A DNA stretch of 64,000 bases from an uncultured Pirellulaceae bacterium. GTDB lineage: Bacteria > Planctomycetota > Planctomycetia > Pirellulales > Pirellulaceae. The notes under the pieces were generated by a model. That model worked only from the letters and a program-made list of their open reading frames with translations, was not told where the DNA came from and searched no databases. The position numbers and the translations under genes are program-made. Where the stretch lies: the NCBI GenBank assembly GCA_937967505.1, contig CALCJM010000014.1:58975-122974 (forward strand), in the 5' to 3' direction. Position 1 is the first letter of the stretch. Every line of letters begins with the position of its first letter. This document shows, one piece after another, positions 9,448-18,452 of the stretch.

Positions 9448-10044
9448 TTACTTCCGAAACTGCCAGGGAGCGACGGGAGAGCGCTGGCTCCAAAGACCGC
9501 GTCTGCTTTTTTTTGCTGCGCTCTCCAGTTCAGCCAGTGTCGGGTCCGAGCTGAACTGGACCGCGTGCCAGGCAAATCCGTCGGAGATCATCCGGGCATT
9601 GAGGTCCGTTCCCGTGGAACCGGTCATTACAAACGCAACCACACGACCGTAGCGGTCTGTGTCCGTCTGAAATACTCTGGCTGCCTGGCCTTTGATCAAC
9701 ATCGCCAAATGAGATTTGGCCTGTTGACCAAACTTTTGCTTCCACTCCGGAGCATCAATCGATGCCAACCTGATCTCGCGCGAATCGCCGTCAGCAAGCA
9801 CAGCCTCTAGGGAATCCCCATCGATCGCCCGCAACGAAGACGCGCCAAATGCACGCCTCACCTTTCGACCGTAGATTTTGGATGTGCCAGGCGGCGCGGT
9901 GGTTGAATCTGGCACCGGATCGGTGGCGACAGGTGGATTCACTGACGCATCCGGATTGGCACCGGAAAACGTCGTGTCGAATTGGCTGAAAAATACAAGG
10001 ATCGCAATTCCGCCAACGATCGCGATCATTTCAAATTTACCCAT
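9448..10044 (-). CDS. Membrane-anchored thermonuclease (SNase-like)
   Basis: This is a 198-residue protein with an N-terminal hydrophobic segment (MIAIVGGIAILVFF) that acts as a signal or anchor. A Pro/Asp/Thr-rich linker follows, then a staphylococcal-nuclease OB-fold. Recognisable features are AIDGDSLEAVL, the IRLASIDAPEW segment carrying the catalytic-type Arg and Asp, a TDRYGRVVA segment with the second Arg, and the terminal RRGLWS. The expected activity is Ca-dependent cleavage of DNA or RNA outside the cytoplasm. It is divergent from the large envelope protein starting at 10178, so the 133-base gap should carry both promoters. Confidence 0.88.
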   Translation of the reverse strand: MGKFEMIAIVGGIAILVFFSQFDTTFSGANPDASVNPPVATDPVPDSTTAPPGTSKIYGRKVRRAFGASSLRAIDGDSLEAVLADGDSREIRLASIDAPEWKQKFGQQAKSHLAMLIKGQAARVFQTDTDRYGRVVAFVMTGSTGTDLNARMISDGFAWHAVQFSSDPTLAELESAAKKSRRGLWSQRSPVAPWQFRK

Positions 10045-10177
10045 ACCAGCCTTTTTTAACCGTTTTCCCGAAAGAGCGAAATCTCAGGAAGCGAAACGAC
10101 ATGTCAAAACAGGTAGTTTGGGATCTGTTTTTATCGCTCTTTACCTGCTTCACCAAAATTGTCTAATATACACAGCA

Positions 10178-12490
10178 ATGAAAAAAATATTCACTCGTTG
10201 GAGCGCACCCATGAAGGGATTGATGGTCACGCTGCTGATAGTTTTGGGCTCAGGGACGGCCCTCGCACAGCAGTTCGGCGGCAATGACTTTTCCGCTAAT
10301 CGTTCAGTCAAATTGGACAACTCGGGCAATTCGGTGCTGGATTCACGCAGCCGGACGAATCAAACGCGCATGCAACCGCTCAAACGTCCCTTCAGCAGTA
10401 CCGCCATGCGCGTCGCGCAGTCGTCGTCGGTCAATGCGGATTCGAGGGTGGATTTAGGCCGCGCAAGCAACGCATTCAGCGCAACCTCTCGACAGACGAT
10501 CGGCGGTTCAAACTATCGCCAAGAACTGGATGCAAAGCGGGCTGTAGATTTCTCCGGACCCGGCCAAACTTCTGACCTCGACCTTGGTCATGACCACCAA
10601 GGGCACGGCGTGAACACCCCCAAGGGGCAATCAGATGAACTTCCGCAATCACGTGTCAGTGACGACCGAAGATCAACAACACAACGTGCCTCCAGTCGTC
10701 CATTTTCGTCCCACCGTCCTTCACAAACGGGATTTTCGGGTTCCAACAACAGTTCGCAGACCACGCAATCGATGTCGGGTTTGAACAATCGTATGACCCC
10801 AATGACTCTGGAGGTGACGCACGACCTGGAGCAAGAACTGAAGCAGGTAGGCTACCTGTATGCAACGATCAAACCGCAATTGCAGGGAAAGATTGATGAA
10901 ATTGTCATGTTTCAGAACCGGTCGAACTACTCCAACCGATCCGGCACCGGTTCCAACGTGACGTCCGACCACTGGGATTTACATCACAATACGGCAGTGA
11001 TTGACATCACCGATTTTGACTTGCGTGCGATCCAAAACCGGACGCTAACGCTGCGCGAGTTAGGTGGTGAAAAGATTACCGGGGTGGCTTTACGCTACGT
11101 TGGTGATGACGGTCATAAAATTGCCCTGCGGGACATCCGCCAGATCAATGGCAGTGAATTTCCTAGCCGCGGTGCCGCTTCGGCCTCGCACAATCGCCTG
11201 CCAGTTTCGTTCGCACAACGGCGCACTTCTGACCGAATCGACCCGCCAAGCGATCCGCAAGACAACTTCGAACGGCAGCGGGTCTCGAACAACGATGGCG
11301 GCTGGAACCTGAACAATGGCCGCCAGCAACGGCGTCCGAACCTTGATATCGACGACCGCCGTTTTGCGGACGACAATCGATCGCCTCAGTACATCAGTGA
11401 AAGTTTGAGCGGTAGCCGCCCCCGGGAGTCGAATCGCTATCGTGAGTCAGTTCGTGACGACCACAGTCGCTTGAGCAATGAATACCTTGCCGGGCTAGAC
11501 CAACGCGACGGTCATTCCCGGCACGATCGCGATCTTAATTATATGAGAGATTCGATCGACCGTGACCGGCGCGACCTGACAGAAAACCGATACGAATCGG
11601 ATTACGACCGTCCGCGTTCCCGGTATACATCTGCCTCCACCGGTGGCTCCCCACCGGGTCGCAGTACTGATTTTGATGCGACGCTGGCTGCGGAACGACA
11701 CGAACTTCGCAAGCGCTGGCAGCAGGCCGACGAACTGCATGCAAAATTGGAGGAAGAAGCCGCGTGGGCAAAACACCAACGGGCGATGATGGAAGAAAAC
11801 CGGATTGCCCAACAGCAACAGGAATCTCTTGGCCCTTTAAAGCGATCTTACATGAGCGTCCCCACCAGTCTCGGCGGCTTCCCCTCGTACCATCCTGACC
11901 GGCTTGCCGACCGCTCGGTCGATCCCGTCTATACCGGTCCACGCGTCGATGCGTTTGCCGGGACAAACCATTCGTCAGCAGCGGCCGACCGTGTGTTTCA
12001 GCACCTTGCCGACCACATGGCAAAAATGGAAGTCATCAACAGAAAACTGGATGCGAAAGCCACCGCCATTGAACGTGACGAACAGCGACTGAACGATCGT
12101 CTGTCCAACGGTAGAGTGTCGTCTTTGGTACCCCGGGCTACTGTTCCAAACACGCTCGGCGGAGACATGGCAACACCGCGTCACGATCGCCTGGCATCCA
12201 ATGCAACCCCGGCACGATACGACGGGTTGCCCAGCACAGCACCGGTCTTGGACATCAACGGACATCGAAGAGGTTCCTCTTCTGCAGCGCGGTATAGCAG
12301 CAGCAACGGCTCAGCCAGTTCAACCGGTTCGGCATCCGATGGAAAAATGCTCAGGTTGATGTGGTTGTTGTTGCTGATCTCTCTGGCGGTGAATGGCTAC
12401 CTAGCAATTTTATCGCGTAGTTTTTATACGCAGTACGAAGAATTGGCGGACGAACTGCGAGAAACATTTTCCTCATCTTCGTCGTTATGA
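10178..12490 (+). CDS. Large secreted low-complexity protein with C-terminal membrane anchor, unknown function
   Basis: The chosen start is the ATG at 10178, because it opens directly onto a signal peptide (MKKIFTRW...LLIVLGSGTALAQQ). The longer upstream frame would run antisense through the nuclease gene. The protein is about 770 residues. The first 200 after the signal are rich in Ser, Asn, Gln and Arg. A more ordered patch follows (ATIKPQLQGKIDEIV to ALRYVGDDGHKIALRDI), then an Arg/Asp-rich stretch. A coiled-coil segment near residues 495-545 (ELRKRWQQADELHAKLEEEA) is followed by a transmembrane helix near the C-terminus (MWLLLLISLAVNGYLAIL). It is probably an envelope protein anchored at its C-terminus. 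I recognise no family. Confidence 0.8.
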   Translation: MKKIFTRWSAPMKGLMVTLLIVLGSGTALAQQFGGNDFSANRSVKLDNSGNSVLDSRSRTNQTRMQPLKRPFSSTAMRVAQSSSVNADSRVDLGRASNAFSATSRQTIGGSNYRQELDAKRAVDFSGPGQTSDLDLGHDHQGHGVNTPKGQSDELPQSRVSDDRRSTTQRASSRPFSSHRPSQTGFSGSNNSSQTTQSMSGLNNRMTPMTLEVTHDLEQELKQVGYLYATIKPQLQGKIDEIVMFQNRSNYSNRSGTGSNVTSDHWDLHHNTAVIDITDFDLRAIQNRTLTLRELGGEKITGVALRYVGDDGHKIALRDIRQINGSEFPSRGAASASHNRLPVSFAQRRTSDRIDPPSDPQDNFERQRVSNNDGGWNLNNGRQQRRPNLDIDDRRFADDNRSPQYISESLSGSRPRESNRYRESVRDDHSRLSNEYLAGLDQRDGHSRHDRDLNYMRDSIDRDRRDLTENRYESDYDRPRSRYTSASTGGSPPGRSTDFDATLAAERHELRKRWQQADELHAKLEEEAAWAKHQRAMMEENRIAQQQQESLGPLKRSYMSVPTSLGGFPSYHPDRLADRSVDPVYTGPRVDAFAGTNHSSAAADRVFQHLADHMAKMEVINRKLDAKATAIERDEQRLNDRLSNGRVSSLVPRATVPNTLGGDMATPRHDRLASNATPARYDGLPSTAPVLDINGHRRGSSSAARYSSSNGSASSTGSASDGKMLRLMWLLLLISLAVNGYLAILSRSFYTQYEELADELRETFSSSSSL

Positions 12491-12573
12491 ATCACCAACC
12501 ACCACAGTCACCCTCGGGAAGTGCCAGCATAAATATCGGGCTTTACTTCCTCCTGTAAGATCTGCAAAATAGC

Positions 12574-12637
12574 GGGCCAATCAGATTTTCCGGTTGGCCC
12601 ACAAAAAAGAAATTCGGTCAGAGGATCTGACCGAATT
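12574..12637 (+). terminator. Two tandem hairpins, probable terminator
   Basis: Downstream of the stop at 12490 are two stems. The first is GGGCCAA/TTGGCCC (12574-12600) with a 13-base loop. The second is a perfect 11-bp stem, AATTCGGTCAG/CTGACCGAATT, with loop AGGAT (12611-12637), followed by a short T run. It separates the large envelope gene from the ompH-lpxC-lpxA cluster. Confidence 0.7.
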
Positions 12638-12736
12638 TTAAACCACAATTTTAGACGACCTTTACAGATGCTTTTTGGCGAAGGGATTGCCAGATCTGTT
12701 CGGGAATGATTATCACGACGGCAAGGAGTGCTGATA

Positions 12737-13375
12737 GTGAACGATACGCAACAAAAATTGGTAAATTTCTTCAGTTTTCGACGCTGGACCACAACCGCCT
12801 TGATCGCACTGGTTGCAGTGTCGATTCTTGGGGGCTCCTCAGCGGCCCAGGCCCAAACCAACGTCGCGCTGGTCGACATCGGCAAGATCTTCAAAAGCCA
12901 TCCTGTCTTTGGCCAGCAACTGGAAGCGCTCCGCGGTGAGGCCGAACAGTTCAAAGCCCAGACGCGTCAGATGCAACAAGCCCTCATGCAAGAGGCGCAG
13001 GGTTTGAAAGAGTACGAGCCAGCTTCTCCTGAATTCAAAGCTGAGGAAACTCGATTGGCACAGAAGTCCGCCGCGAAGGAAGTCGAGCAACGCAGTAAGA
13101 TGCGAGACCTGATGAAAAAAGAAGCTCAGCTGCATTTCGACACCTATAACGAGATCAAAGGAATCATCGCACAGTATGCCCAGCAAGAAGGCATGAAAAT
13201 TGTGATGCGTTACAACAGCCAGGAGATCGATCCTTCCGTTCCCGCTAGCATTATGCAGAAAGTGAACGGCAGCATCGTCTTTCACACCAACCAGAAAGAC
13301 ATCACTCAGGAAATTGTGGGACAAATTGCCAGAACGTATGCTGCCAGTCGAGGTGATGCGGTGAATCGCCGATAG
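12737..13375 (+). CDS. OmpH/Skp-family periplasmic chaperone
   Basis: This is a Skp-like chaperone that should hold unfolded outer-membrane proteins in the periplasm. The GTG at 12737 is preferred because AAGGAG (12723-12728) lies 8 bases before it; a GTG at 12728 would overlap that site. The signal peptide spans about residues 18-40 and ends SSAAQA. It is followed by the family opening VALVDIGKIFKSHPVF, a long helical hairpin rich in Glu, Gln and Lys, and the terminal strand region MKIVMRYNS. It sits 16 bases before lpxC, as ompH commonly accompanies lipid A genes. The predicted product is about 212 residues, close to the family norm. Confidence 0.9.
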   Translation: MNDTQQKLVNFFSFRRWTTTALIALVAVSILGGSSAAQAQTNVALVDIGKIFKSHPVFGQQLEALRGEAEQFKAQTRQMQQALMQEAQGLKEYEPASPEFKAEETRLAQKSAAKEVEQRSKMRDLMKKEAQLHFDTYNEIKGIIAQYAQQEGMKIVMRYNSQEIDPSVPASIMQKVNGSIVFHTNQKDITQEIVGQIARTYAASRGDAVNRR

Positions 13376-13391
13376 GTTACTCGAGGTAACC

Positions 13392-14357
13392 TTGCCCGGA
13401 ATTCCCGGCTTCCACTTTCCCGCATCCCAACTGAAGGCTCGACTTTTGGTTCAGTTCATCCGCTCACAAACGACCATTGCATCATCCACCACAGTGGCCG
13501 GGTTCGGCTTCTGGAGTGGTTTGGATGTGAAACTCGAGTTTCACCCGGCAGCGGCCGACAGTGGCGTTGTTTTTATTCGCACCGACCTGCCTGGCCAACC
13601 GCGTATCAAGGCCGGCATCACTAACCGCGTCACTGGCCCACGTCGCACGACACTGGTCAGCAACGGATGTGCAGTAGAAATGGTGGAACACGTTCTGTCC
13701 GCGTTGGCGGGCATGAAGATTGACAATGTCGAGGTCCATGTAAACCAAGCCGAAATGCCCGGCATGGACGGATCCAGTATTCCGTTTGTGCTGGCCCTTC
13801 AATCAGCAGGGAAAATCGAACTTGATGCGATCCGTGCCACCTCATGGGTCACTGAAACCATCCGCATTGGCGATGAAAACTCTTGGATTGAGCTCTCCCC
13901 CACCGAAGATCAGTCCTTTGAACTAGAATTTTTATTGGACTATCCCGGTCACGCTTCCATCGGCAGACAGGCATTTGCGACCCGTCTGAACATCGCAGAC
14001 TACTGTGAGCAAATCGCCCCCGCACGAACCTTTGTTCTGGACACCGAAGCGGACCAGTTACGAGCCAATGGATTGGGGAAGCGCGTCGGCTACCAAGACC
14101 TGTTGGTTTTTGACCAGGACGGTCCGATCGAAAACGAATTACGTTTTGATGACGAGTGCGCTCGCCATAAGGTTCTGGACATGGTGGGAGATTTCGCCTT
14201 GATCGGAACTGATATTGTCGGAAAGTTCACGGCCTGCAAGAGTGGTCACCGCCTGAATTCTCAGGTGGTGTTTGAGCTGCTCCGGCAGTCCCGGTCTCCA
14301 TCGGTACAAACCGGGGGATCTTTCCCTTTGCAAAACAAAAAACGCCTTTCTGCATAA
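13392..14357 (+). CDS. lpxC: UDP-3-O-acyl-N-acetylglucosamine deacetylase
   Basis: This is the committed zinc-dependent step of lipid A synthesis. Visible hallmarks are GFGFWSGLDV near the start, the zinc-ligand segment VEHVLSALAG, the GMDGSSIPF motif, ARTFVLDTEAD, and the second zinc/catalytic region DDECARHKVLDMVGDFAL with KSGHRLN. At 321 residues from the TTG at 13392 it has about 20 extra N-terminal residues. A TTG at 13446 would give a start closer to other LpxC proteins. The gene follows ompH by 16 bases and precedes lpxA, so the three should be co-transcribed. Confidence 0.95.
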   Translation: MPGIPGFHFPASQLKARLLVQFIRSQTTIASSTTVAGFGFWSGLDVKLEFHPAAADSGVVFIRTDLPGQPRIKAGITNRVTGPRRTTLVSNGCAVEMVEHVLSALAGMKIDNVEVHVNQAEMPGMDGSSIPFVLALQSAGKIELDAIRATSWVTETIRIGDENSWIELSPTEDQSFELEFLLDYPGHASIGRQAFATRLNIADYCEQIAPARTFVLDTEADQLRANGLGKRVGYQDLLVFDQDGPIENELRFDDECARHKVLDMVGDFALIGTDIVGKFTACKSGHRLNSQVVFELLRQSRSPSVQTGGSFPLQNKKRLSA

Positions 14358-14423
14358 GCGAATCAAAACGTGACTATATATTCTTTTGACGACTTCGCCG
14401 GACAACCGAGGCAATCGAAACCC

Positions 14424-15233
14424 ATGTCGCCCAAAATCTCAAAACTGGCTGTCGTCGATTCCAAAGCGCGAATTGCCGACGACGTTGAAATTGGGCCATT
14501 CTGTGTTGTGGGTCCGCTGGCGTCGATTGGACGCGGCACCAAACTGTACAACAACGTGACGGTTTTGGGCGATGTGACCATCGGTGAAGACAACCTGATC
14601 TCACCCGGTTCGGTACTGGGGGGACATCCACAGGATTTAAGCTACAAGGGCACCGAAACCAAAGTGGTCATTGGCGACCGCAACGTCATCCGCGAATGCG
14701 TCACCGTCAATCGCGGATCCGAAAAAGAGGACGGCTACACCCGGGTGGGCAGTGATTGCTATTTCATGGGAAATGTGCACATCGCCCACGACTGCAATGT
14801 CGCAGACCATGTGATCATTGGTCACGGCACCATGCTGGGCGGACATGTCCACGTTGATCATCACGCCACACTTTCGGGATCCGTCGCCGTGACACACTAC
14901 GGAGCCATTGGTTCGTACACGTTTGTCGGCGGTGCCAGTCGTGTGCTACAGGACATTGCTCCCTATATGTTGGCCGATGGCAACCCGGCCCGCCCGCGCT
15001 GCGTCAATATCGTGGCGCTGAAGCGAAACAACTTCGAACCCCATGTCATTGATAAAATCAACGAGGCCTATCGCCTGATGTACCGTGCACGCGTCGGCTT
15101 GGAGAATGTCCGGGAACTGATGCGAGCCAAAGGTGATTTGCTGCCCGAGATCGAACACTTCATCGAGAAAGTTGGCGTTTCCCAAACCGGCAGGCACGGT
15201 CGAGGACGCGAGCAAAGGAGAAAAGCCGCGTGA
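14424..15233 (+). CDS. lpxA: UDP-N-acetylglucosamine O-acyltransferase
   Basis: This enzyme performs the first acyl transfer in lipid A synthesis. The ATG at 14424 is chosen because the family begins just before the first hexapeptide turn (here KISKLAVVDSKARIADDVEIGPF); the upstream GTG at 14370 adds an unmatched leader. Left-handed beta-helix hexapeptides run through the N-terminal two thirds. They include GNVHIAHDCNVADHVIIGH with the catalytic-type His, and LADGNPARPRCVN. A helical C-terminal domain follows. The length, about 269 residues, is normal. The stop overlaps the GTG of the next gene by 4 bases (GTGA), so it is coupled to an oxidoreductase. That neighbour raises the possibility of a 3-amino sugar acceptor. 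Confidence 0.95.
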   Translation: MSPKISKLAVVDSKARIADDVEIGPFCVVGPLASIGRGTKLYNNVTVLGDVTIGEDNLISPGSVLGGHPQDLSYKGTETKVVIGDRNVIRECVTVNRGSEKEDGYTRVGSDCYFMGNVHIAHDCNVADHVIIGHGTMLGGHVHVDHHATLSGSVAVTHYGAIGSYTFVGGASRVLQDIAPYMLADGNPARPRCVNIVALKRNNFEPHVIDKINEAYRLMYRARVGLENVRELMRAKGDLLPEIEHFIEKVGVSQTGRHGRGREQRRKAA

Positions 15234-16345
15234 GTCAACTGCGAGTCGCCGTCATTGGCGCAGGAAACCTGGGACGCATTCACACTCGCCTGCTGGCGGA
15301 AAACAACAACGTCCAACTGGTCGCTGTCGCCGACCCCAACCCGACGGCGCTTCAATCAATCGAAAAACAGTTTAGCGTCATTGCGGTAAGCGATTTTCGT
15401 TCTCTGATCGGTCAGATCGATGCCGCCGTCGTCGCCACCCCGACACGGTTCCACCACCAGGTTGCCGGCGAATTGCTGGACCACGGCATCCACACACTGA
15501 TTGAAAAACCGGTCGCCGACTGTGTCTCTGACGCGCAGGACCTTGTGAACCGCGCTCGCCGCACCAATTCTGTGGTTCAAGTAGGTCATGTTGAACAGTT
15601 CAACCCGACCTTTGCCGAAGCCCTGTCAAAAATTGGCCAACCCAAATTTATCCAGGCCTCCCGCATGAGCGGGTACACGTTTCGCTCAACAGATATTGGT
15701 GTGGTCTACGATTTAATGATTCACGATATCGACCTGGTCAATTCCATGATGCCCGGCAGCGTCGTCGAGACACGGGCAGTCGGCATGTCGGTGTTTGGCC
15801 AGAACGAAGACATGGCTCAGGCCCGGCTCCAGTTCGACTGCGGTGCGGTCGCCAATCTGACCGCGTCCCGATGTAGCTTCACCCCCGAACGATCGATGCA
15901 AATCTTTGGCACCGACGGGTTTGCCCAAATTGACTTTACTCAATCGAAAGTCACCCTTGTTGAAGTGCCCTCATGGATTCGCAATCGCGAACTTGATTTC
16001 TTTCACCTGTCTCTGGAACAGCAGGCGTTTGTACGCGAAACGCTGTTCGAGAACGTACTGAAGAAGCGTGAAATTGAAGTACCACGCAGCAACGCAATTC
16101 TGGACGAACATCAGGACTGGATTGCCGCAATCAAGGCAGGGCGCGATCCCAAAGTCAGCATTGAGCAGGGAACCGCGTCGCTGGAAATTGCAAAATCGGT
16201 ACTCGATGCACTCAATACCCACCGTTGGGAGCGAAACAATCTGGCAACCACAGGCCCACTGACCAACTTGCCTTGGTCAGAAGCGGGCGACAGTATCCCG
16301 GTGGAGCTTGCACCGCGACCAACGTTCGGCCGCAAAGCGGCATAG
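15230..16345 (+). CDS. Gfo/Idh/MocA oxidoreductase coupled to lpxA (GnnA candidate)
   Basis: This is a 371-residue NAD(P)-dependent sugar oxidoreductase. The N-terminal Rossmann motif is VAVIGAGNLGRIHTRLL. The family EKP motif occurs as LIEKPVADCV, and the substrate-domain segment is YDLMIHDIDLVNSM. The GTG start overlaps the lpxA stop by 4 bases. In some bacteria (Leptospira, Acidithiobacillus) a Gfo/Idh protein, GnnA, oxidises C3 of UDP-GlcNAc so that the aminotransferase GnnB can make the 2,3-diamino sugar used by LpxA. The location fits that role, but no aminotransferase gene follows here, so the assignment is a hypothesis. Confidence 0.85.
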   Translation: MSQLRVAVIGAGNLGRIHTRLLAENNNVQLVAVADPNPTALQSIEKQFSVIAVSDFRSLIGQIDAAVVATPTRFHHQVAGELLDHGIHTLIEKPVADCVSDAQDLVNRARRTNSVVQVGHVEQFNPTFAEALSKIGQPKFIQASRMSGYTFRSTDIGVVYDLMIHDIDLVNSMMPGSVVETRAVGMSVFGQNEDMAQARLQFDCGAVANLTASRCSFTPERSMQIFGTDGFAQIDFTQSKVTLVEVPSWIRNRELDFFHLSLEQQAFVRETLFENVLKKREIEVPRSNAILDEHQDWIAAIKAGRDPKVSIEQGTASLEIAKSVLDALNTHRWERNNLATTGPLTNLPWSEAGDSIPVELAPRPTFGRKAA

Positions 16346-16400
16346 CTTTCGGTAGTGATCAACCGGCGTCGCAGACCACAACGCGGCTGAGTAATAAAAA

Positions 16401-16766
16401 GAGTTGGTCGTAAGCCGGGTTTTGTCACGATCAGGCGACCGGGACGATCATTTATCTAGGCCTGCCATTGCTGAACAGGCTCAAGCGGCCTACCCGAGAG
16501 TCGAATGTGACGAGCCATCACGTCCTCTCTGTTTGGCCTTGCTTCGAGTGGGGTTTACAAAGCCATTCGGGTCACCCCGGATGCTGGTGAGCTCTTACCT
16601 CACCATTTCACCCTTACCACGCGATGGCGAGCCATCCGTTCGGCGGTTTGTTTTCTGCTGCACTTTCCCTAATCTCACGATCGGTCGGCGTTACCGACCA
16701 CTCTGCTCTACGAAGCCCGGACTTTCCTCTGACGGATTAATCCGCCAGCGATCGTCTGACCAACTC
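16401..16766 (-). ncRNA. rnpB: RNase P RNA, bacterial class A
   Basis: This is the catalytic RNA that matures tRNA 5' ends. On the minus strand the 5' end reads GAGTTGGTC and the 3' end reads GACCAACTC, forming the P1 helix. Conserved elements are GAGGAAAGTCCGGGCT near the 5' end, the AGGGTGAAA region, GGTAAACCCC-type sequence in the middle, and ACAAAACCCGGCTTA near the 3' end. The length of about 366 bases is normal. The 3' end is followed by CTTTTTATTA, a likely termination run. Confidence 0.95.
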
Positions 16767-16789
16767 ATGTTTCGTTATTGACTGCCCCC

Positions 16790-16817
16790 AATCCTCGGTA
16801 ATCAATCCTCGGTAATC
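16790..16817. repeat. Two perfect 14-bp tandem repeats
   Basis: AATCCTCGGTAATC occurs twice in a row, from 16790 to 16817. It lies upstream of the rnpB 5' end and immediately beside repeat copy 3. It may be replication slippage or a binding site in the rnpB promoter region. Confidence 0.8.
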
Positions 16818-16819
16818 GG

Positions 16820-16924
16820 TAAGGCGATTAGCAGTTGAAAGCTTACCGCTGGCGATGCTGCCAGCTTCACTCCGACGCTCTCAGCGTCGCCAACGGATGG
16901 TAAATTTCTAACTGCCAATCGCCT
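16820..16924. repeat. Palindromic repeat, copy 3 of 3
   Basis: This is the same palindrome as at 971 and 9052, in the same orientation, with a few substitutions (TAAGGCGATTAGCAG at the left, CTGCCAATCGCCTA at the right). It lies between the divergence point of rnpB and the 3' end of the LptF/G gene. The left flank is TA and the right flank AA, so any TA target duplication is imperfect. Confidence 0.88.
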
Positions 16925-17004
16925 AAAACACGCACGGGGGCGCTCTCGATTCAGAGTTTATAGCTGATTTTCCCAATCATTTCGATATCTTCACACGCGC
17001 GACG

Positions 17005-18144
17005 CTAATTTTTTAACTTCCGCATCGACAAAACCGCCACCGGAACAAAAATAATCAACGGCAACCACGCCGCTAACGCCGCCGGTTCGAGTAAGTGTGC
17101 CGTCCCCAGTACCTGACAGCCGAAATTTACCGCGAACACACCGCCGACAACCAGAAATCCCAATCCAGCCGACACAAAGATATTGCGTTCCCCTCCTCCA
17201 ACAATCATCGGCAGACCAATCAACAACAGCGTCAGGTCCAGCAGTGGCTTCAAAAGGCGAACATGCACGGCAACCTCAGCCGACGCACCATTAGCATACC
17301 AGGTACGCGGGCGTCTGAGCGCGGCGATCATCTCGGGGGTCGTCCGGTACTGTGCCAATTGTTTTCCGTACGCGATTTCGTCGGGATCCAACTCCAATGC
17401 GACAAAACACTGCCCCTGTTTCAACCACTGGAAATCGCGCGGCGTAAAAATCAACGGTTGGCCATCGACCACTACCGACGGCACCTCCTGTATTGCCGCC
17501 GGTTTGGTGACCTGATGCAAGAACAGCCCCGCCGGTCGATAGTCGGTCGCATCGACAATCATCGCCCACCCCGAACGTAGCGAATACAAATCGCGGCTGA
17601 TCGAGGCGGGAATCTGAATCTCGGAACTGGTAATTTTCTTTTCACCAATCAGAAATTCGTTGCCACGCACTTTCAACCCGGTGCCCGGATCTTCGTAAAT
17701 CGACATTTTAACCTTGCCCCGGTCATGCCAGTTCTGCGGCGTCCTTACCAATCGATCCTTGAAGGTGTGCAGCAACATCTCGCGATTGACAACCGTCAGG
17801 CCAATCACAACCACACCAGCCAACAACACCGACCGAAGGGCTCGAAATTTTGTGATCCCGCCGGCCTCGATAGCCGTCAGTTCGCGGTTGCGTTGCAGCA
17901 AGTGCACGGAAAAAATCCCCGCCACCAACGCCATCACCGGTGCCGTTTTGTCAAACAACTCCGCCATCCGTGGCCAGTAAAATGCCCACATCAGTTCGGG
18001 CCAGCTCGACTCCTTGCTCAACGCCGACAGTTCGTCTAGGTTGCTGAACAAATGAATCACCACGTACAAACCCGCAAAGCTCAGAAAGCAGACAACGAAG
18101 ATTCGCAAAAAGCTGAACAGCAAATATCGATCGAGGATAGTCAT
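17005..18144 (-). CDS. LptF/LptG-family permease
   Basis: This 379-residue inner-membrane protein belongs to the YjgP/YjgQ family, whose members form the transmembrane half of the lipopolysaccharide extraction machine with LptB. The N-terminal segment ILDRYLLFSFLRIF precedes the first membrane helix. NRELTAIEAGGIT is the family's coupling-helix signature. A central periplasmic beta domain (about residues 130-265) and three C-terminal helices follow, ending in a short basic tail. LPS export also requires a partner permease and LptB, which are not in the window. It is convergent to rnpB and repeat copy 3. Confidence 0.9.
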   Translation of the reverse strand: MTILDRYLLFSFLRIFVVCFLSFAGLYVVIHLFSNLDELSALSKESSWPELMWAFYWPRMAELFDKTAPVMALVAGIFSVHLLQRNRELTAIEAGGITKFRALRSVLLAGVVVIGLTVVNREMLLHTFKDRLVRTPQNWHDRGKVKMSIYEDPGTGLKVRGNEFLIGEKKITSSEIQIPASISRDLYSLRSGWAMIVDATDYRPAGLFLHQVTKPAAIQEVPSVVVDGQPLIFTPRDFQWLKQGQCFVALELDPDEIAYGKQLAQYRTTPEMIAALRRPRTWYANGASAEVAVHVRLLKPLLDLTLLLIGLPMIVGGGERNIFVSAGLGFLVVGGVFAVNFGCQVLGTAHLLEPAALAAWLPLIIFVPVAVLSMRKLKN

Positions 18145-18452
18145 AAAGCCGGTAGCATGACGGTACTGAACGCGCGACGGGGCGCGACACGGGCGAAATG
18201 GAGAATATAGGAGAGATCACTTTATTTTTCTACGCGAATCTCCTGCCGGAACACCACGCACACAGTACGCAGAAGAACATTTTTGGGTTCGAACCCCTGT
18301 GTTTTTGTCAAAAACAGTTGAATTGGCCCCGATTTTCAAATTCCGATAACCGATTTAAGATACGACCAACGTCTCAGAGACGTTTCTCATCTTTGCAAAG
18401 CACGAGATTTTATTTCGTTGCAGATCGATTAAAAAAACAGGAAGCCAGAATA

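Noticed and set aside
8906..9493. 195-codon minus-strand open frame
   Set aside because: It overlaps the nuclease 3' end, the repeat and the transferase 5' end in other frames and contains no family motif.
18284..18310. GGGTTCGAACCCC resembling a tRNA T-arm
   Set aside because: No acceptor, D-arm or anticodon arm fits on either strand around it, so a tRNA is not supported.
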